64,000 nucleotides of DNA from Chroococcidiopsis sp. TS-821 (GCF_002939305.1 NZ_MVDI01000008.1:62001-126000), one strand, 5' to 3'. Positions 27,901-36,182 are shown, counted from the stretch's first letter. Made by a program: numbers and translations. Notes: generated by a model from the letters alone, not told the origin.

Positions 27901-28833
27901 TTCAGAAAGTGGCGGACAATCCACAATGAAATTCACTCCTGCGCGTTCGATTGCCGAGCGAAAAACACTCGCAAGTTCTGCCGTAAAACTTGCTAAATCA
28001 ATTGGCTGATAAGCAGCTTGCATTCTCCCAGCTTCGATGCGAGAAAAATCAAGCAAATTGTTAACGAGTTTGAGTAAACGCAGACTGTTGCGGTGTACGA
28101 CTTCAAGTTGCTCGCGCTGTTGCGAGGTAGTTTCAGCATCTGCTAGAAGATCTTCTAGCGGATTGAGCATCAATGTGAGTGGCGTACGCAACTCATGGGA
28201 AATATTACTGAAAAATAGGGTTTTGGCGCGGTCTAGCTCGGCTAAGGCTTCATTTGCCAGCCGTAATTGGTGATTGACTTGTTTTAATTCTGCGGCGCGT
28301 TGATAAATTTCGGCTTCCATTTGTTCGGTGCGATCGCGCAGCGCTTGATTTTGTTGATACTGCTCGTTACGCTGTTGTTTGAGTCGCACAAACTCCGTCA
28401 CGTCTTCAACGCGATGGATGATATAAATAACTTCTTGATTCTTGCCAAAGACAGGAGAATTAACAGGACTCCAGTAGCGCTCTTCAAAGCCATTACCTTC
28501 AGATACAGGGCGGGGAATATCATACTTCTGAAATGCCATGACATCCGTTTGACGATTTTGCACTACAGTTGCTAAAGACCGCCGTAAATTTTGTACGCCA
28601 GTTGCAGTAGGATCGTTGGGATTATCTGGAAACACTTCAAACAAACCGCGTCCCAAAATTTGCTCGCGTTGTGTCTTTGTGACGCGCAGGTAAGCATTAC
28701 TCACTGCAACGATTGTGAACTGCGCATCGGGAGCTAGTACTAAATAACAACTTGGTACTGACTCAAACAGCGTTTGGAAATCAAGTTCGCTAGCAGAGTG
28801 TGACACAGAATCTTTCACGGTTGTGGCGAGCAA
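24997..28833 (-). CDS. Hybrid sensor histidine kinase with two kinase cores and two receivers
   Basis: A 1278-residue soluble multi-domain kinase. The order is PAS about 18-140, coiled coil about 145-200, HisKA with ISHELRTPL near 212 and an HATPase domain to about 425. REC1 (YILLVDDNADMRN) is near 476-590, PAS (RYRTLANAIPQLVWMS) about 608-728, and GAF about 731-890. A second HisKA (LSHELRSPL) is near 912 with HATPase about 1020-1130, and REC2 (KVLVVDDEIDNRD, acceptor in LLCDVGMPK) about 1157-1270. Both H-boxes and both receiver aspartates are present. There are no membrane segments. Two full phosphorelay cores in one chain suggest integration of several intracellular signals; the output is unknown. 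A single-domain regulator gene lies 29 bp upstream on the same strand. Confidence 0.93.
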   Translation of the reverse strand: MLATTVKDSVSHSASELDFQTLFESVPSCYLVLAPDAQFTIVAVSNAYLRVTKTQREQILGRGLFEVFPDNPNDPTATGVQNLRRSLATVVQNRQTDVMAFQKYDIPRPVSEGNGFEERYWSPVNSPVFGKNQEVIYIIHRVEDVTEFVRLKQQRNEQYQQNQALRDRTEQMEAEIYQRAAELKQVNHQLRLANEALAELDRAKTLFFSNISHELRTPLTLMLNPLEDLLADAETTSQQREQLEVVHRNSLRLLKLVNNLLDFSRIEAGRMQAAYQPIDLASFTAELASVFRSAIERAGVNFIVDCPPLSEPAYIDREMWEKIVFNLLSNAFKFTFEGEIVVKLQAVGEQVKLTVQDTGVGIPAEELPRIFQRFHRVTNMRSRTYEGSGIGLSLVEELVKLHGGTINVTSQVGIGTTFTVSIPLGFAHLPPEQIRTKNLSSTAIARSAYVEEVLGWLPEEAQKSDSQLSSPSSAYILLVDDNADMRNYLQRLLSQAYEVVAVNDGVAAMEAIAQRLPDLVLSDVMMPRMDGLELLRQLRSHPRTAKLPIILLSARTGEAKLEGLEAKADDYLTKPFSTHELLARVRATLELAQVRQQVSTALEQSEKRYRTLANAIPQLVWMSTAEGLVTYINQRWQEYTGISLAQTMELDWLELVHPEDIPRLVETRNRGIRAREAYEIEYRIKRFDQTYRWHITRVVPFKDDQGQLLSWFGTATDIHDIKQVEAAQRFLADISTILAASLKEENILTKIAECAVPFLGDYCFFDLVIEEEIQRVAWQHKEPAKRQWFECIQNYVPSLNTYHPVAAVLSSGKSYFVPVVSDEWLQAIATSPQHLQFLRACEIRSWMTVGIVVQQRRLGTLTFCLGTDSSRDYTEADLHLAEELAHRVALAVDRAQLFAQAQAANRAKDQFLAVLSHELRSPLNPILGWSKLLLTRKQDEVTLIRGLETIERNVKLQAQLIDDLLDISRILQGKLSLNIGWVDLKTTIAAAIDTVRFAAAAKSIELETNLAPKVSKISGDATRLQQVVWNLLSNAIKFTPEGGQVRIKLEQIDSQVQIQVTDTGRGIAPEFLPYVFDYFRQGDSSTTRQVGGLGLGLAIVRHLVELHGGTVQATSLGIGQGATFTVRLPILRGSQTQYVNQYNLARSPVASLPLIGTKVLVVDDEIDNRDLIAIMLEQAGATVVTAASASEAMQIIARQEFDVLLCDVGMPKIDGYTLMRQLKVLFPHKQFAAIALTAYARASDRQEAIAAGFVQHLAKPIDPTILITAITNCVKPGK

Positions 28834-28862
28834 TAAAATACAAAAACTTGGAGTTAATTGTG

Positions 28863-29327
28863 TTAATCTACTAATTGTGCAATCGTCGCTATGAATTCTT
28901 CAATATCAATTGGTTTAAGTAAATATCGCTGAAATCCAGATGCCAGGGCTTGTTCGCGGTATTTTTCTGAAAGCGAACTAGATAGGGCGATCGCTGGGAC
29001 TTGGCTTTGTAATGGTAAAGGCAGCGCTCTGACTTTCCTTATTAAAGCACAGCCATCTTCACCTGGCATGCAAATATCACTGACTAAAACATCAATACTA
29101 ACCCTTTGACAGTAATCGAGGGCTTCGCTTGTGGATGCTGCTGCGATGACTTCTCCTCCTTCTTGCTCAATCATTACTGCCAATAGTTCGCGATCGTCTG
29201 GATTATCATCGACAACTAAGATGCGCACCTGAGCAAGCGATCGCGCCGGCACAGAAAAATCTGTTGCAATCAGTTTTCTCTGAATGTTGACGCGATCAAA
29301 CCCATTCACTGAGTTGTGTTGCGTCAT
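28863..29327 (-). CDS. Single-domain response regulator
   Basis: A receiver domain covers nearly the whole protein: RILVVDDNPDDRELLAVMIEQ, phosphoacceptor Asp in VLVSDICMPGEDG, the Ser/Thr switch region in ALSSSLSEKYREQAL, and the lysine in YLLKPIDIEEF. There is no output domain, so it probably acts as a phosphorelay shuttle. It sits just upstream of the giant hybrid kinase in the same direction, its likely partner; its receiver resembles REC2 of that kinase (LLKPID versus LAKPID). The frame extends to 29426, but I prefer the ATG ending at 29327 (MTQHNSVN); the true start is uncertain. Confidence 0.82.
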   Translation of the reverse strand: MTQHNSVNGFDRVNIQRKLIATDFSVPARSLAQVRILVVDDNPDDRELLAVMIEQEGGEVIAAASTSEALDYCQRVSIDVLVSDICMPGEDGCALIRKVRALPLPLQSQVPAIALSSSLSEKYREQALASGFQRYLLKPIDIEEFIATIAQLVD

Positions 29328-29498
29328 GAAGACTTGTACAGGCGAGAAGTTACGTTTGAGCAACCGCTTGCTGTCATTCACGCGCCCTGAAATGACTGAA
29401 TTTGAGACGATACGTAATACGTGCAAAATTAAAAAGGCAAGATGCGCTAAACAGTCTTGTCTAGTGTCGCTAATATCAATCAGCTTGACTACTTGCTC

Positions 29499-29582
29499 GT
29501 GGATAATAAAACGCGGTATATATTATCCACTTGGCTATCCACTTAAGAGTAGTGTTTGTGCTGCGCTCCGTGCCACACTACT
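29499..29582. repeat. Two dyads in a divergent promoter region
   Basis: First, a perfect 10-bp inverted repeat GTGGATAATA/TATTATCCAC at 29499-29508 and 29521-29530 with a 12-base spacer. Second, AGTAGTGT/ACACTACT at 29548-29555 and 29575-29582. Both lie between the minus-strand response regulator and the plus-strand small gene, and could be regulator sites or transcript hairpins. Confidence 0.5.
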
Positions 29583-29659
29583 AAAAACCCATCTTCACTA
29601 CTTCATCCTCACTACTTATGGTTGGCTTAGCTGTGAATAGCTGTGGAAGGCAGCGGATT

Positions 29660-29932
29660 ATGGTTGTTGGCACAAATATTACAACTGTGCAAGAAGTCAG
29701 TAGTTATTGTTTGGAATCGCAAGCAGAAGTTTTACCCTATTACGGAACGCCTAGCAAAGAGGAGGTCGATCTGTTTAAACCTCAAATTTGGGTGATTTGT
29801 TTACCAATTCCGCAAAATTTACAGCTACCAACAAACGCACATTTAATTCTTTGGGAAGAACCACCCGCCGTGTTGCAAGCTGTTAGCAATCGAGCGGAAT
29901 TATTAACTTGTTTAGAACAATTGTCACTCTAA
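29660..29932 (+). CDS. Small protein, possibly receiver-like, function unknown
   Basis: A 90-residue protein that I do not recognise. I start it at the ATG at 29660 because GGAAGG lies 9 bases upstream; the frame opens at 29618. The alternation of hydrophobic strands and helices (IMVVGTN, TTVQEVSSYCLE, IWVICLPIP, HLILWEE) resembles a short receiver-type Rossmann fold. However, the position where a phosphoacceptor Asp would sit (end of IWVIC) has none. It stands among two-component genes, so a degenerate receiver is plausible but unproven. Confidence 0.55.
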   Translation: MVVGTNITTVQEVSSYCLESQAEVLPYYGTPSKEEVDLFKPQIWVICLPIPQNLQLPTNAHLILWEEPPAVLQAVSNRAELLTCLEQLSL

Positions 29933-29962
29933 ATAATACTGTTTCACTTTGAAGTTGCGACA

Positions 29963-30013
29963 AATAGGGAGCAGGGGAGCAGAGGGGCAGAGGAAGCAGA
30001 GTAAGCAGAGGAG
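29963..30013. repeat. Polypurine GAGCAGAGG-type repeat
   Basis: A run of near-copies of the unit GCAGAGG/AGCAGAG lies between two genes (GGGAGCAGGGGAGCAGAGGG onward). The reverse-complement form (CCTCTGC) recurs near 15830, 57242 and 63103, and a plus form near 39050. It is a dispersed low-complexity intergenic family. Confidence 0.6.
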
Positions 30014-30113
30014 AAATTAATTATAGTTCTCACTTGAGTGGAATGGTATAAGTTGGTCGGGAGTAGATTGTTAAGTCATTAACTTCTCTATATTTAACTT
30101 ATTAATACTACTT

Positions 30114-30779
30114 CTAGATAAGTTGGTCTCGCACTGCCTTGGCTGCTGCTTGGACGCGATCGTCAACACTCAGTTTGTTTAAAATCATCCGCACGTAGGA
30201 TTTTACGGTTCCTACTGATAAATAAAGTTGCTGAGCAATTTCTTGATTAGAACATCCTTGCGCAATGAGTTTGAGAACTTCGCGTTCGCGCTGACTCAAA
30301 AGTTCAGATTGTACGACTGAGGGATTTGATTCGGATGTTGGTTTGAGTACTTGAAATACTTTACGGGCAACGGGAGCATCCAAATACGTTCCACCACTTT
30401 GAATTAACCGAATCACGGTAATTAATTGCTCCCACTCCATACTCTTAAGACAATAACCATCAGCACCAGCTGCGAGCATGCCAATAACTTGAGAATCTTG
30501 ATCGAAAGCAGTCAAAGCTAACACGTGAGATGTCAGACAATGACTTTTAATTTGCTGCGTTGCTGTGATGCCATCCATGACAGGTAAGTCAATATCCATC
30601 AAAACCACACTAGGTTGGAGTTGCATTGCTAATTCCACAGCTTGCATTCCATCAGCCGCTTCACCTACAACAACAAAATCTGACTCTAAAGCAAACTGCG
30701 ATCGCATTCCCCGACGCATCAGCGCATGATCTTCAACAAGTAGAATGCTAATGGGAGTGTGTTTTTGCACCTCAGACAT
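30114..30779 (-). CDS. NarL/FixJ-type response regulator
   Basis: A 221-residue DNA-binding response regulator. The receiver domain (SILLVEDHALMRRGM, acceptor Asp in VVLMDIDLPVMDG, ALTAFDQDSQV, lysine in GYCLKSM) is followed by a LuxR-type HTH with LLSQREREVLKLIAQG and QEIAQQLYLSVGTVKSYV. I start it at the ATG ending at 30779 (MSEVQKHTP) rather than the TTG at 30791. It is the downstream partner of the CHASE3 kinase, with a gap of about 23 bp, the standard kinase-regulator operon. Target genes are unknown. Confidence 0.93.
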   Translation of the reverse strand: MSEVQKHTPISILLVEDHALMRRGMRSQFALESDFVVVGEAADGMQAVELAMQLQPSVVLMDIDLPVMDGITATQQIKSHCLTSHVLALTAFDQDSQVIGMLAAGADGYCLKSMEWEQLITVIRLIQSGGTYLDAPVARKVFQVLKPTSESNPSVVQSELLSQREREVLKLIAQGCSNQEIAQQLYLSVGTVKSYVRMILNKLSVDDRVQAAAKAVRDQLI

Positions 30780-30802
30780 CACTCTAAACAATGAATAAAT
30801 TT

Positions 30803-32287
30803 CTACGCGCGGTTAGCAGTAGTAGGTAGGGTAAACCAAAAAGTACTGCCTTTTCCTAGGGTACTATCTACTCCAATTGTGCCGTGGTGTGCTTCCACAA
30901 TTTGGCGACAAAGATAAAGCCCCAAACCAGCACCACCACGACGCCCGCGCCCTTGAATAAAGCGATGAAAAAGATATTCTTGCTCTTGTAAGGCAATTCC
31001 ACAACCGCGATCGCTGACACTGACTTTTACACCGCTATTTTCTGCTGCCGTAACCTCTAACCAGACAAGATCATCTGGTTTGCTAACTCGCACTGCATTA
31101 CTCAATAAATTCTGAATAACTCGCCTAATCTCTAACTCATCCCCATACACAGTGGGTAATTGCGGCGCAATTTTACATTCAAAGTGAACTTTGCTGTTGG
31201 AGGCAATGCGCTCTTGATGAATTGCTTTGGTGAAGATCTTATTCCAATCAAGAGGTTCGTAGATTAAATTTTTACTACCTGCTTCGTAACGCGATACTTC
31301 TAACAGTGCTTCGACAAGCTTGAGGAGGTCTTCGTTTGTTTGATAATACTCTTCAAGTACCTCACGCCAAGGATCGCTAACCTCACCAAATGCGCCATTC
31401 AACATTGAGCGTAAAGTACCGCGCATCGCAAGTAAAGGAGTGCGTAGATCGTGCGAAAGCGATGCAATGAGATCGTCAAGTTGACGATTGCGTTCGTCAC
31501 TGCGCGTTTGGCGCAAGTCAATTTCGCTTGCCATCCGATCCAGAATTTGCGCTAATTGACCAATTTCATCTGCGGTTTGAAAATTCAAACGAGGTTCCAT
31601 CTGCCCAGTTTCCCAAGTTTTTGCTACAGATGCCAGTTGGGATAAAGGAACTTCGACTCGACGATGGAGCAGCCAAAGGTTGCAGCCAAAACCTACTAAT
31701 ATTAGTACCGGCGCGAGGATGTTGAAAATGTGAAAGGTTTGATCGAGTCGATGCAGTTGCTGGTTGCGTCGGGCAAGAAGTTCCTCTTCGTGTTGCAGCA
31801 TTGCCATCACTTGCGATCGCAATGGATCGAATAACAGTTTGCCTGCAAGTGTAGTATTTGATTCAGGTGCTGCACCAAGAACAACAAGCTGCGCGTATTC
31901 TCGTTGCCAGCGATTGTAGAGTACAACAATTTCATTCAGGCGATGCAGTTGCGCTGGATTATCTGCTACGAGGTTGTAAAGTAGAGCAAGGGCTTTATTA
32001 AAGTCAATTTGTCCTGATTTGTAGGGTTCTAGCGAAGATTCTGCGTTGGTGAGTAAGTAACCGCGTATCCCGGTTTCTTGATCTAAAGCAGCATTTAGCA
32101 ACAGTTCTGCCTGACTTTGAACTTGTAAAGTATGTCTCACCCAACTTGAGGCATCTTGACGGCGAAAGTCTAACCAAAGTCCTAACCCTGCCCGCGCTAA
32201 TACTAGTATTACCAGCACGAAAACACTGGTGTATAAAGGTGCTAATAGCCGAGTTTTAAATTTTAATATTCCAGGAAGACGCAGCAA
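30803..32287 (-). CDS. CHASE3-HAMP sensor histidine kinase
   Basis: A 494-residue membrane kinase. TM1 is about residues 15-37. A CHASE3-type periplasmic helical domain covers about 40-180, with the recognisable LDQETGIRGYLLT block. TM2 is about 187-207, HAMP about 207-260, HisKA with SLSHDLRTPLLAMRG near 275, and HATPase about 375-490 with DRGCGIALQEQEYLFHRF and GAGLGLYLCRQIVEAHHG. All catalytic motifs are intact. It probably phosphorylates the NarL-type regulator encoded immediately downstream. The external signal is unknown. Confidence 0.93.
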   Translation of the reverse strand: MLRLPGILKFKTRLLAPLYTSVFVLVILVLARAGLGLWLDFRRQDASSWVRHTLQVQSQAELLLNAALDQETGIRGYLLTNAESSLEPYKSGQIDFNKALALLYNLVADNPAQLHRLNEIVVLYNRWQREYAQLVVLGAAPESNTTLAGKLLFDPLRSQVMAMLQHEEELLARRNQQLHRLDQTFHIFNILAPVLILVGFGCNLWLLHRRVEVPLSQLASVAKTWETGQMEPRLNFQTADEIGQLAQILDRMASEIDLRQTRSDERNRQLDDLIASLSHDLRTPLLAMRGTLRSMLNGAFGEVSDPWREVLEEYYQTNEDLLKLVEALLEVSRYEAGSKNLIYEPLDWNKIFTKAIHQERIASNSKVHFECKIAPQLPTVYGDELEIRRVIQNLLSNAVRVSKPDDLVWLEVTAAENSGVKVSVSDRGCGIALQEQEYLFHRFIQGRGRRGGAGLGLYLCRQIVEAHHGTIGVDSTLGKGSTFWFTLPTTANRA

Positions 32288-32425
32288 AACGGCTCACAAC
32301 TTGATTAACAACAATCCTACTCTAAGAAAAACTAACTTCAAAGTTTGCTAATGATTAATGGTCAAGACTCAAAATTCTCTATCAACCATCGATAACCGGG
32401 AATATATTTATTGTTAATCTAAAAG

Positions 32426-33109
32426 CTATATGTTATACCAAGCTTGTCGCCACTGTTGCATTTGCTTAATTTCTGCCGCTTGTGAATTAATAATTTCTTG
32501 AGCTAAATTTCTAATTTCAGAGCGCTGTGATTTCTCTAAGGCATCTTGTGCCATAGTCACTGCACCTTCGTGATGGGGAATCATTGCATTAATAAATCGT
32601 AGGTCAAATTCGTCATCGGCAGCTCCTAAATCGCCATGCATCATCATGCTGTGCATTTGCTGTTGTGTCATTGGGACAGTTTCACCTGTTTGAGAATCGT
32701 AGGCGACTGGGGTGTTACTGGCTTGTAGATACCAAGCTTGTCGCCATTGCTGCAATTGTGCAATTTCCTGTTGTTGTGCTGCAATAATGTCTGTTGCTAG
32801 CTCTTTTATTTCTGGACGTTGCGATTTTTCCAAAGCTTCCTGTGCCATTTCTACTGCGCCTTGATGGTGTAGAATCATCGCATCAATAAACCGCAAGTCG
32901 TAGTTCTCATCCGCAGCACCTAAATCCATTGTCATTGCATGATTCATTCCATGATGCGGCATTTGTTGCGTGCTTTGAGTATTGGATGCTTGCGTGTTCG
33001 ATCTTGGTGTTGGAGTTGGTGGCACAGCTGCACAGGATGCGATTAACCCTCCCGTTGCGGCGATCGCTACAATATTTAATGCAAAACGCTTTTTGAAAAG
33101 CATCTTCAT
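32426..33109 (-). CDS. Lipoprotein with two DUF305 domains
   Basis: An exported lipoprotein (lipobox LIASCAAV near residue 25) of about 227 residues with two tandem DUF305 (ferritin-like helical) domains. Each contains DLRFI[DN]AMI[LP]HH[QE]GAV.MAQ.ALEKSQR and ends QLQQW-type RQAWY. The conserved paired histidines are metal-ligand candidates, and a Met/His-rich linker (MTQQQMHSMMMHGD) joins the halves. DUF305 proteins often lie beside copper-resistance genes. Here the promoter carries the same MerR-type operator as the copA operon, supporting a role in periplasmic copper binding. Nearby alternative starts are at 33127 and 33103. Confidence 0.87.
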   Translation of the reverse strand: MKMLFKKRFALNIVAIAATGGLIASCAAVPPTPTPRSNTQASNTQSTQQMPHHGMNHAMTMDLGAADENYDLRFIDAMILHHQGAVEMAQEALEKSQRPEIKELATDIIAAQQQEIAQLQQWRQAWYLQASNTPVAYDSQTGETVPMTQQQMHSMMMHGDLGAADDEFDLRFINAMIPHHEGAVTMAQDALEKSQRSEIRNLAQEIINSQAAEIKQMQQWRQAWYNI

Positions 33110-33138
33110 ATTCTTTCCCCAGAACAAACACTTCCATC

Positions 33139-33170
33139 ATCTTATAGTCTCTAGTTGACTAGAGAGTCAA
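33139..33170 (-). promoter_or_regulatory. MerR-type promoter/operator 1 of the DUF305 gene
   Basis: On the minus strand TTGACT (-35) and TAAGAT (-10) are separated by a 20-bp spacer containing the dyad CTCTAG-TCAA-CTAGAG (33149-33164). An over-long spacer with a central dyad is the mark of promoters activated by MerR-family regulators. The -10 lies 30 bases before the start codon. Confidence 0.75.
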
Positions 33171-33339
33171 GTTAAGTGGTAAGTGTGCTACATCCTACTC
33201 AGTTTGCTCTGTAAAAATGAAGTAAAGATAAAATCAAGAGGAGCAAGTGATGAGCAGTTAGTGGCTAATTACTAGTGGTAGTAAAAGAGAAGTTTATCTG
33301 TCGTATTATCTCCCTCTACCTTCTCCCTTCTGCTTATAA

Positions 33340-35274
33340 CTAACTCACCGGAACTGTAAAATAAAATTGACTTCCTTGATTTTTACCCGTGGATTCAGCC
33401 CAAATTTGTCCTCCCAAACCTTGAATAATTTGACGACAAATTGCGAGTCCTAAACCTGTTCCGCTAGTGATGCGTCGGAGATATTCTTCTTCTTGCGAAA
33501 ACCGCGTAAATATGGCTTCTAACTGACTTGGTTCAATACCTCTACCCGTATCCGCAATGCACACCTCAACCATTGACGTACGCTGGGATGCTAATCTTTT
33601 GATCGTGCGTGCCCTAACAGTGACTTTCCCGCCTGGTGCAAACTTTAAAGCGTTATCAATTAATTTAGTTAAAACTTGAACTAGTCCTTCGCCATCGGCT
33701 AAAACAAGTGGTAGTTCTGGCGGTAGGGTCACTTCTATTTGCGCTAACTGTTGCGGCGACCACCAAGCCTTGAGACTATTGAGTGCTAAACTAAGACATT
33801 CCTGGAGTGAAATCGGTTCTAGTTGCCAGTGGACTTGACCGCTTTCTAAGCGCGAGAGTGTCAGAAAATCTTGAGTGAGTTTCCGCAGACGCTCAGCATC
33901 AGTCAAAGCCGTTTGCAGCATGACTTGCTGCATTTCTAGTGTTAGTTCTGGCTCTGAAGCTAAAGTTTCCAAACAAATTTGGATTGTTGATAAAGGAGTA
34001 CGCAATTCATGACCGACGATCGCAATTAAATTACTGCGAGTGCGTTCTAGTGCGGCTAATTGATGATTAAGTTCTTCGAGGCGAATATACGCTTGTGCTT
34101 GAATTAAAGCAACACCAACTTGAGTTGCGATCGCTTCAACTAAAGCAATATCGTGTTCTTGCCAAATATATGGTTCTGCACCAGTGTGATGAATTTCCAA
34201 CATCCCCAGCAGCGTTTCTTGATAAATCACTGGAACAAGTAACCAAGAACGAATTCCCGAACGCGATAGTAAAGTTGTGAATGTTGGATTTGCCTGCAGA
34301 CTCGGAAGTTTAGTGACATCCGTAACTGCGATCGCTTTTTCGGTAGCTACCGCCGCTTGAAATAAGGGATTTTCGACTAAAAGCCACGTTTCTCCTTGCA
34401 ATGATGTCATTCCAGGCGCGATCGCTTCGTACTCAATTGTCACATCTTGATAAATGCGATCGCAGCGGTAGAGTAAACAGCGACAATGCTTGAAAGTGCG
34501 TCCTAATTCTTGTACAGCTGTCGTCAGAATTTCGTGTAAATTCAGCGATCGACGAATTGCAGCAGTAATCGAATTGACGAGACGTTCTTGACGTTCTTGC
34601 GTGGCGATCGTGCGATAAGCTTTCAACAAACGATACTGACTTGCTTGTAAATGCATCACCAAGCGTTCCGTAAATGTTACCGCATCAATATTTCCGCGTC
34701 CGACTGACGCCATCATCGGAATCGCATTTAACCCAAACCTGATTCGCGCTTGTTGTACTTTGCGAGCTAACTCTGGTCGATAAACTAAAATCCTTGCGAG
34801 TAAAAGATGCGCAACTTGACAACTAATCTGGCGGTCAAACGTCCAAATTCCGTCAAATTGTCGCGCCTGATCGATGACTGGCGGTGCGTCTGGGGTAAAA
34901 TGTTCTTGACAAATTATACAAGCTGTGTAATCTTGCCCAACAACAACTAAGTGCCACTCATTAACCAGCTGATCGCGATGGTCAAACGGAATTGTTTCAT
35001 ACGGTTCAGTCGCAGCAGCAAAATTCGATTCTGGCGTCGCCAAAACATAAACTTGGTCTGTGCGTTGTGCAATTTGCTGATAGCGTCGCGTTTCAGTACG
35101 ATAAAAGCGCTCGCGTTGAAAGCTGGCGATGACTAACGGTTGATCTTTCCCATTGAGGACTAAATCTTCGATCGCGTGCGATAGCGCTGTTAAAGAAGAC
35201 TTAAAATATCTTTGGGTGTGTAAATCAGGTCGGGCTTGAAGTAACTCCTGGAGTGGAGAATGCGAAATTCTCAT
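33340..35274 (-). CDS. Sensor histidine kinase with DICT and GAF domains
   Basis: A 644-residue soluble kinase. The N-terminal about 170 residues match the cyanobacterial DICT sensory domain (SSLTALSHAIEDLVL, LVIASFQRERFYRTETRRY, WTFDRQISCQVAHLLLAR). GAF follows at about 230-400 (HCRCLLYRCD, GIRSWLLVPVIY), then HisKA with IVGHELRTPLSTIQI near 425 and HATPase to the end (CIADTGRGIEPSQL, GTGLGLAICRQIIQGLGG). DICT domains are associated with light or redox signalling in cyanobacteria. Start choices TTG/GTG/ATG lie within 7 bases; I use the ATG. No cognate regulator is adjacent; the DUF1830 gene lies just upstream. Confidence 0.9.
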   Translation of the reverse strand: MRISHSPLQELLQARPDLHTQRYFKSSLTALSHAIEDLVLNGKDQPLVIASFQRERFYRTETRRYQQIAQRTDQVYVLATPESNFAAATEPYETIPFDHRDQLVNEWHLVVVGQDYTACIICQEHFTPDAPPVIDQARQFDGIWTFDRQISCQVAHLLLARILVYRPELARKVQQARIRFGLNAIPMMASVGRGNIDAVTFTERLVMHLQASQYRLLKAYRTIATQERQERLVNSITAAIRRSLNLHEILTTAVQELGRTFKHCRCLLYRCDRIYQDVTIEYEAIAPGMTSLQGETWLLVENPLFQAAVATEKAIAVTDVTKLPSLQANPTFTTLLSRSGIRSWLLVPVIYQETLLGMLEIHHTGAEPYIWQEHDIALVEAIATQVGVALIQAQAYIRLEELNHQLAALERTRSNLIAIVGHELRTPLSTIQICLETLASEPELTLEMQQVMLQTALTDAERLRKLTQDFLTLSRLESGQVHWQLEPISLQECLSLALNSLKAWWSPQQLAQIEVTLPPELPLVLADGEGLVQVLTKLIDNALKFAPGGKVTVRARTIKRLASQRTSMVEVCIADTGRGIEPSQLEAIFTRFSQEEEYLRRITSGTGLGLAICRQIIQGLGGQIWAESTGKNQGSQFYFTVPVS

Positions 35275-35334
35275 CACCAATTGTGCGGTAAAACCATTAC
35301 TTGAATAACTCTCAGCCCAAAGATGAGGGCTAAG

Positions 35335-35604
35335 TTAAATTATCTCTCCAGATCCTTCATGAACCTGCAAGTGCGAGCAAAGAATCTTATCGAACAAAGT
35401 CGCATTAACGAGTTGACTCGTATGGATTTCTAACTCAGCTTCGGGTGGGGCGGTAAACAAAAGTGTTTGTCCAGGAAACACAGTGCGTTCAAAGTACCAG
35501 TTCGGGATGTTAGCAATACGGGTAATCTGCAATAGGCTAGTACGATTGACGTAGCAACACAAGATTTGGCGATCGCATTCGGTTTTTGAGGCACTTTGAT
35601 TCAT
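35335..35604 (-). CDS. DUF1830 domain-containing protein
   Basis: An 89-residue cyanobacterial conserved protein. The DUF1830 signature is clear: ILCCYVNRTSLLQITRI, IPNWYFERTVFPGQTLLF, and AELEIHT, followed by LFDKILCSHLQV. There is no signal peptide or membrane segment. Function is unknown; members are often found near photosynthesis or stress genes. Here it lies between the DICT kinase and the pentapeptide gene, all on the minus strand. Confidence 0.85.
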   Translation of the reverse strand: MNQSASKTECDRQILCCYVNRTSLLQITRIANIPNWYFERTVFPGQTLLFTAPPEAELEIHTSQLVNATLFDKILCSHLQVHEGSGEII

Positions 35605-35631
35605 TGTATTGTTCCTTACTCAGTATTAATG

Positions 35632-36114
35632 CTAGTTTGCAAGTAGGTTCTCTTCACTTAAGTTTGCCCCATTTAAAATCGTTTGGCTCAAATCCGCGCC
35701 ACTGATATCGACTAACCTTACTTCTGCGTATCGCAGATCTGCACCTTTTAACTTTGCTTTGGTTAATTTTGTGCGCGTTAGATATGCTAATCGCAAATCT
35801 GCTTTCACTAGAAGTGCTTCGCTCAAATCTACTTCACTCAAGTTCGCTTTAATTAAAATTGACCTACTCAAGTTTGCTTTGTGCAAAGTTGCTTGCGTTA
35901 AGTCAGCTCTCCACAACATCGCGCCTGCTAAGTTTGCAGAACTCAGATGCGCTTGCTTGAAGTTTGCAGCAGTCAAGTTAGCTCGTGATAAATCTGCACC
36001 CCAAAAAATAGCACCTTGTAGATTGACTTCACTTAAGTTAACTCCCCGCAGATTCACAAAGCTAAAATCTCTCTCTCCTGCTGCATACCGCCGATTTAAT
36101 TCATCAGCATTCAT
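35632..36114 (-). CDS. Pentapeptide repeat protein
   Basis: A 160-residue protein made almost wholly of A(D/N)LxX pentapeptide repeats from about residue 22 to 155 (VNLRGVNLSEVNLQGAIFWG, ADLSRANLTAANF and so on). This folds as a right-handed quadrilateral beta-helix. The N-terminal MNADELNRRYAAGERDF is a common cap in cyanobacterial members. There is no signal peptide, so it is cytoplasmic. Its partner and function are not predictable. The next upstream gene on the strand is a HLIP. Confidence 0.9.
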   Translation of the reverse strand: MNADELNRRYAAGERDFSFVNLRGVNLSEVNLQGAIFWGADLSRANLTAANFKQAHLSSANLAGAMLWRADLTQATLHKANLSRSILIKANLSEVDLSEALLVKADLRLAYLTRTKLTKAKLKGADLRYAEVRLVDISGADLSQTILNGANLSEENLLAN

Positions 36115-36182
36115 TTTACTTGTGTTTCACGCTGTTTGCTATTGCGTGCTTGAGTATTTGTTGGCAAGGTTGAGACTTTACT

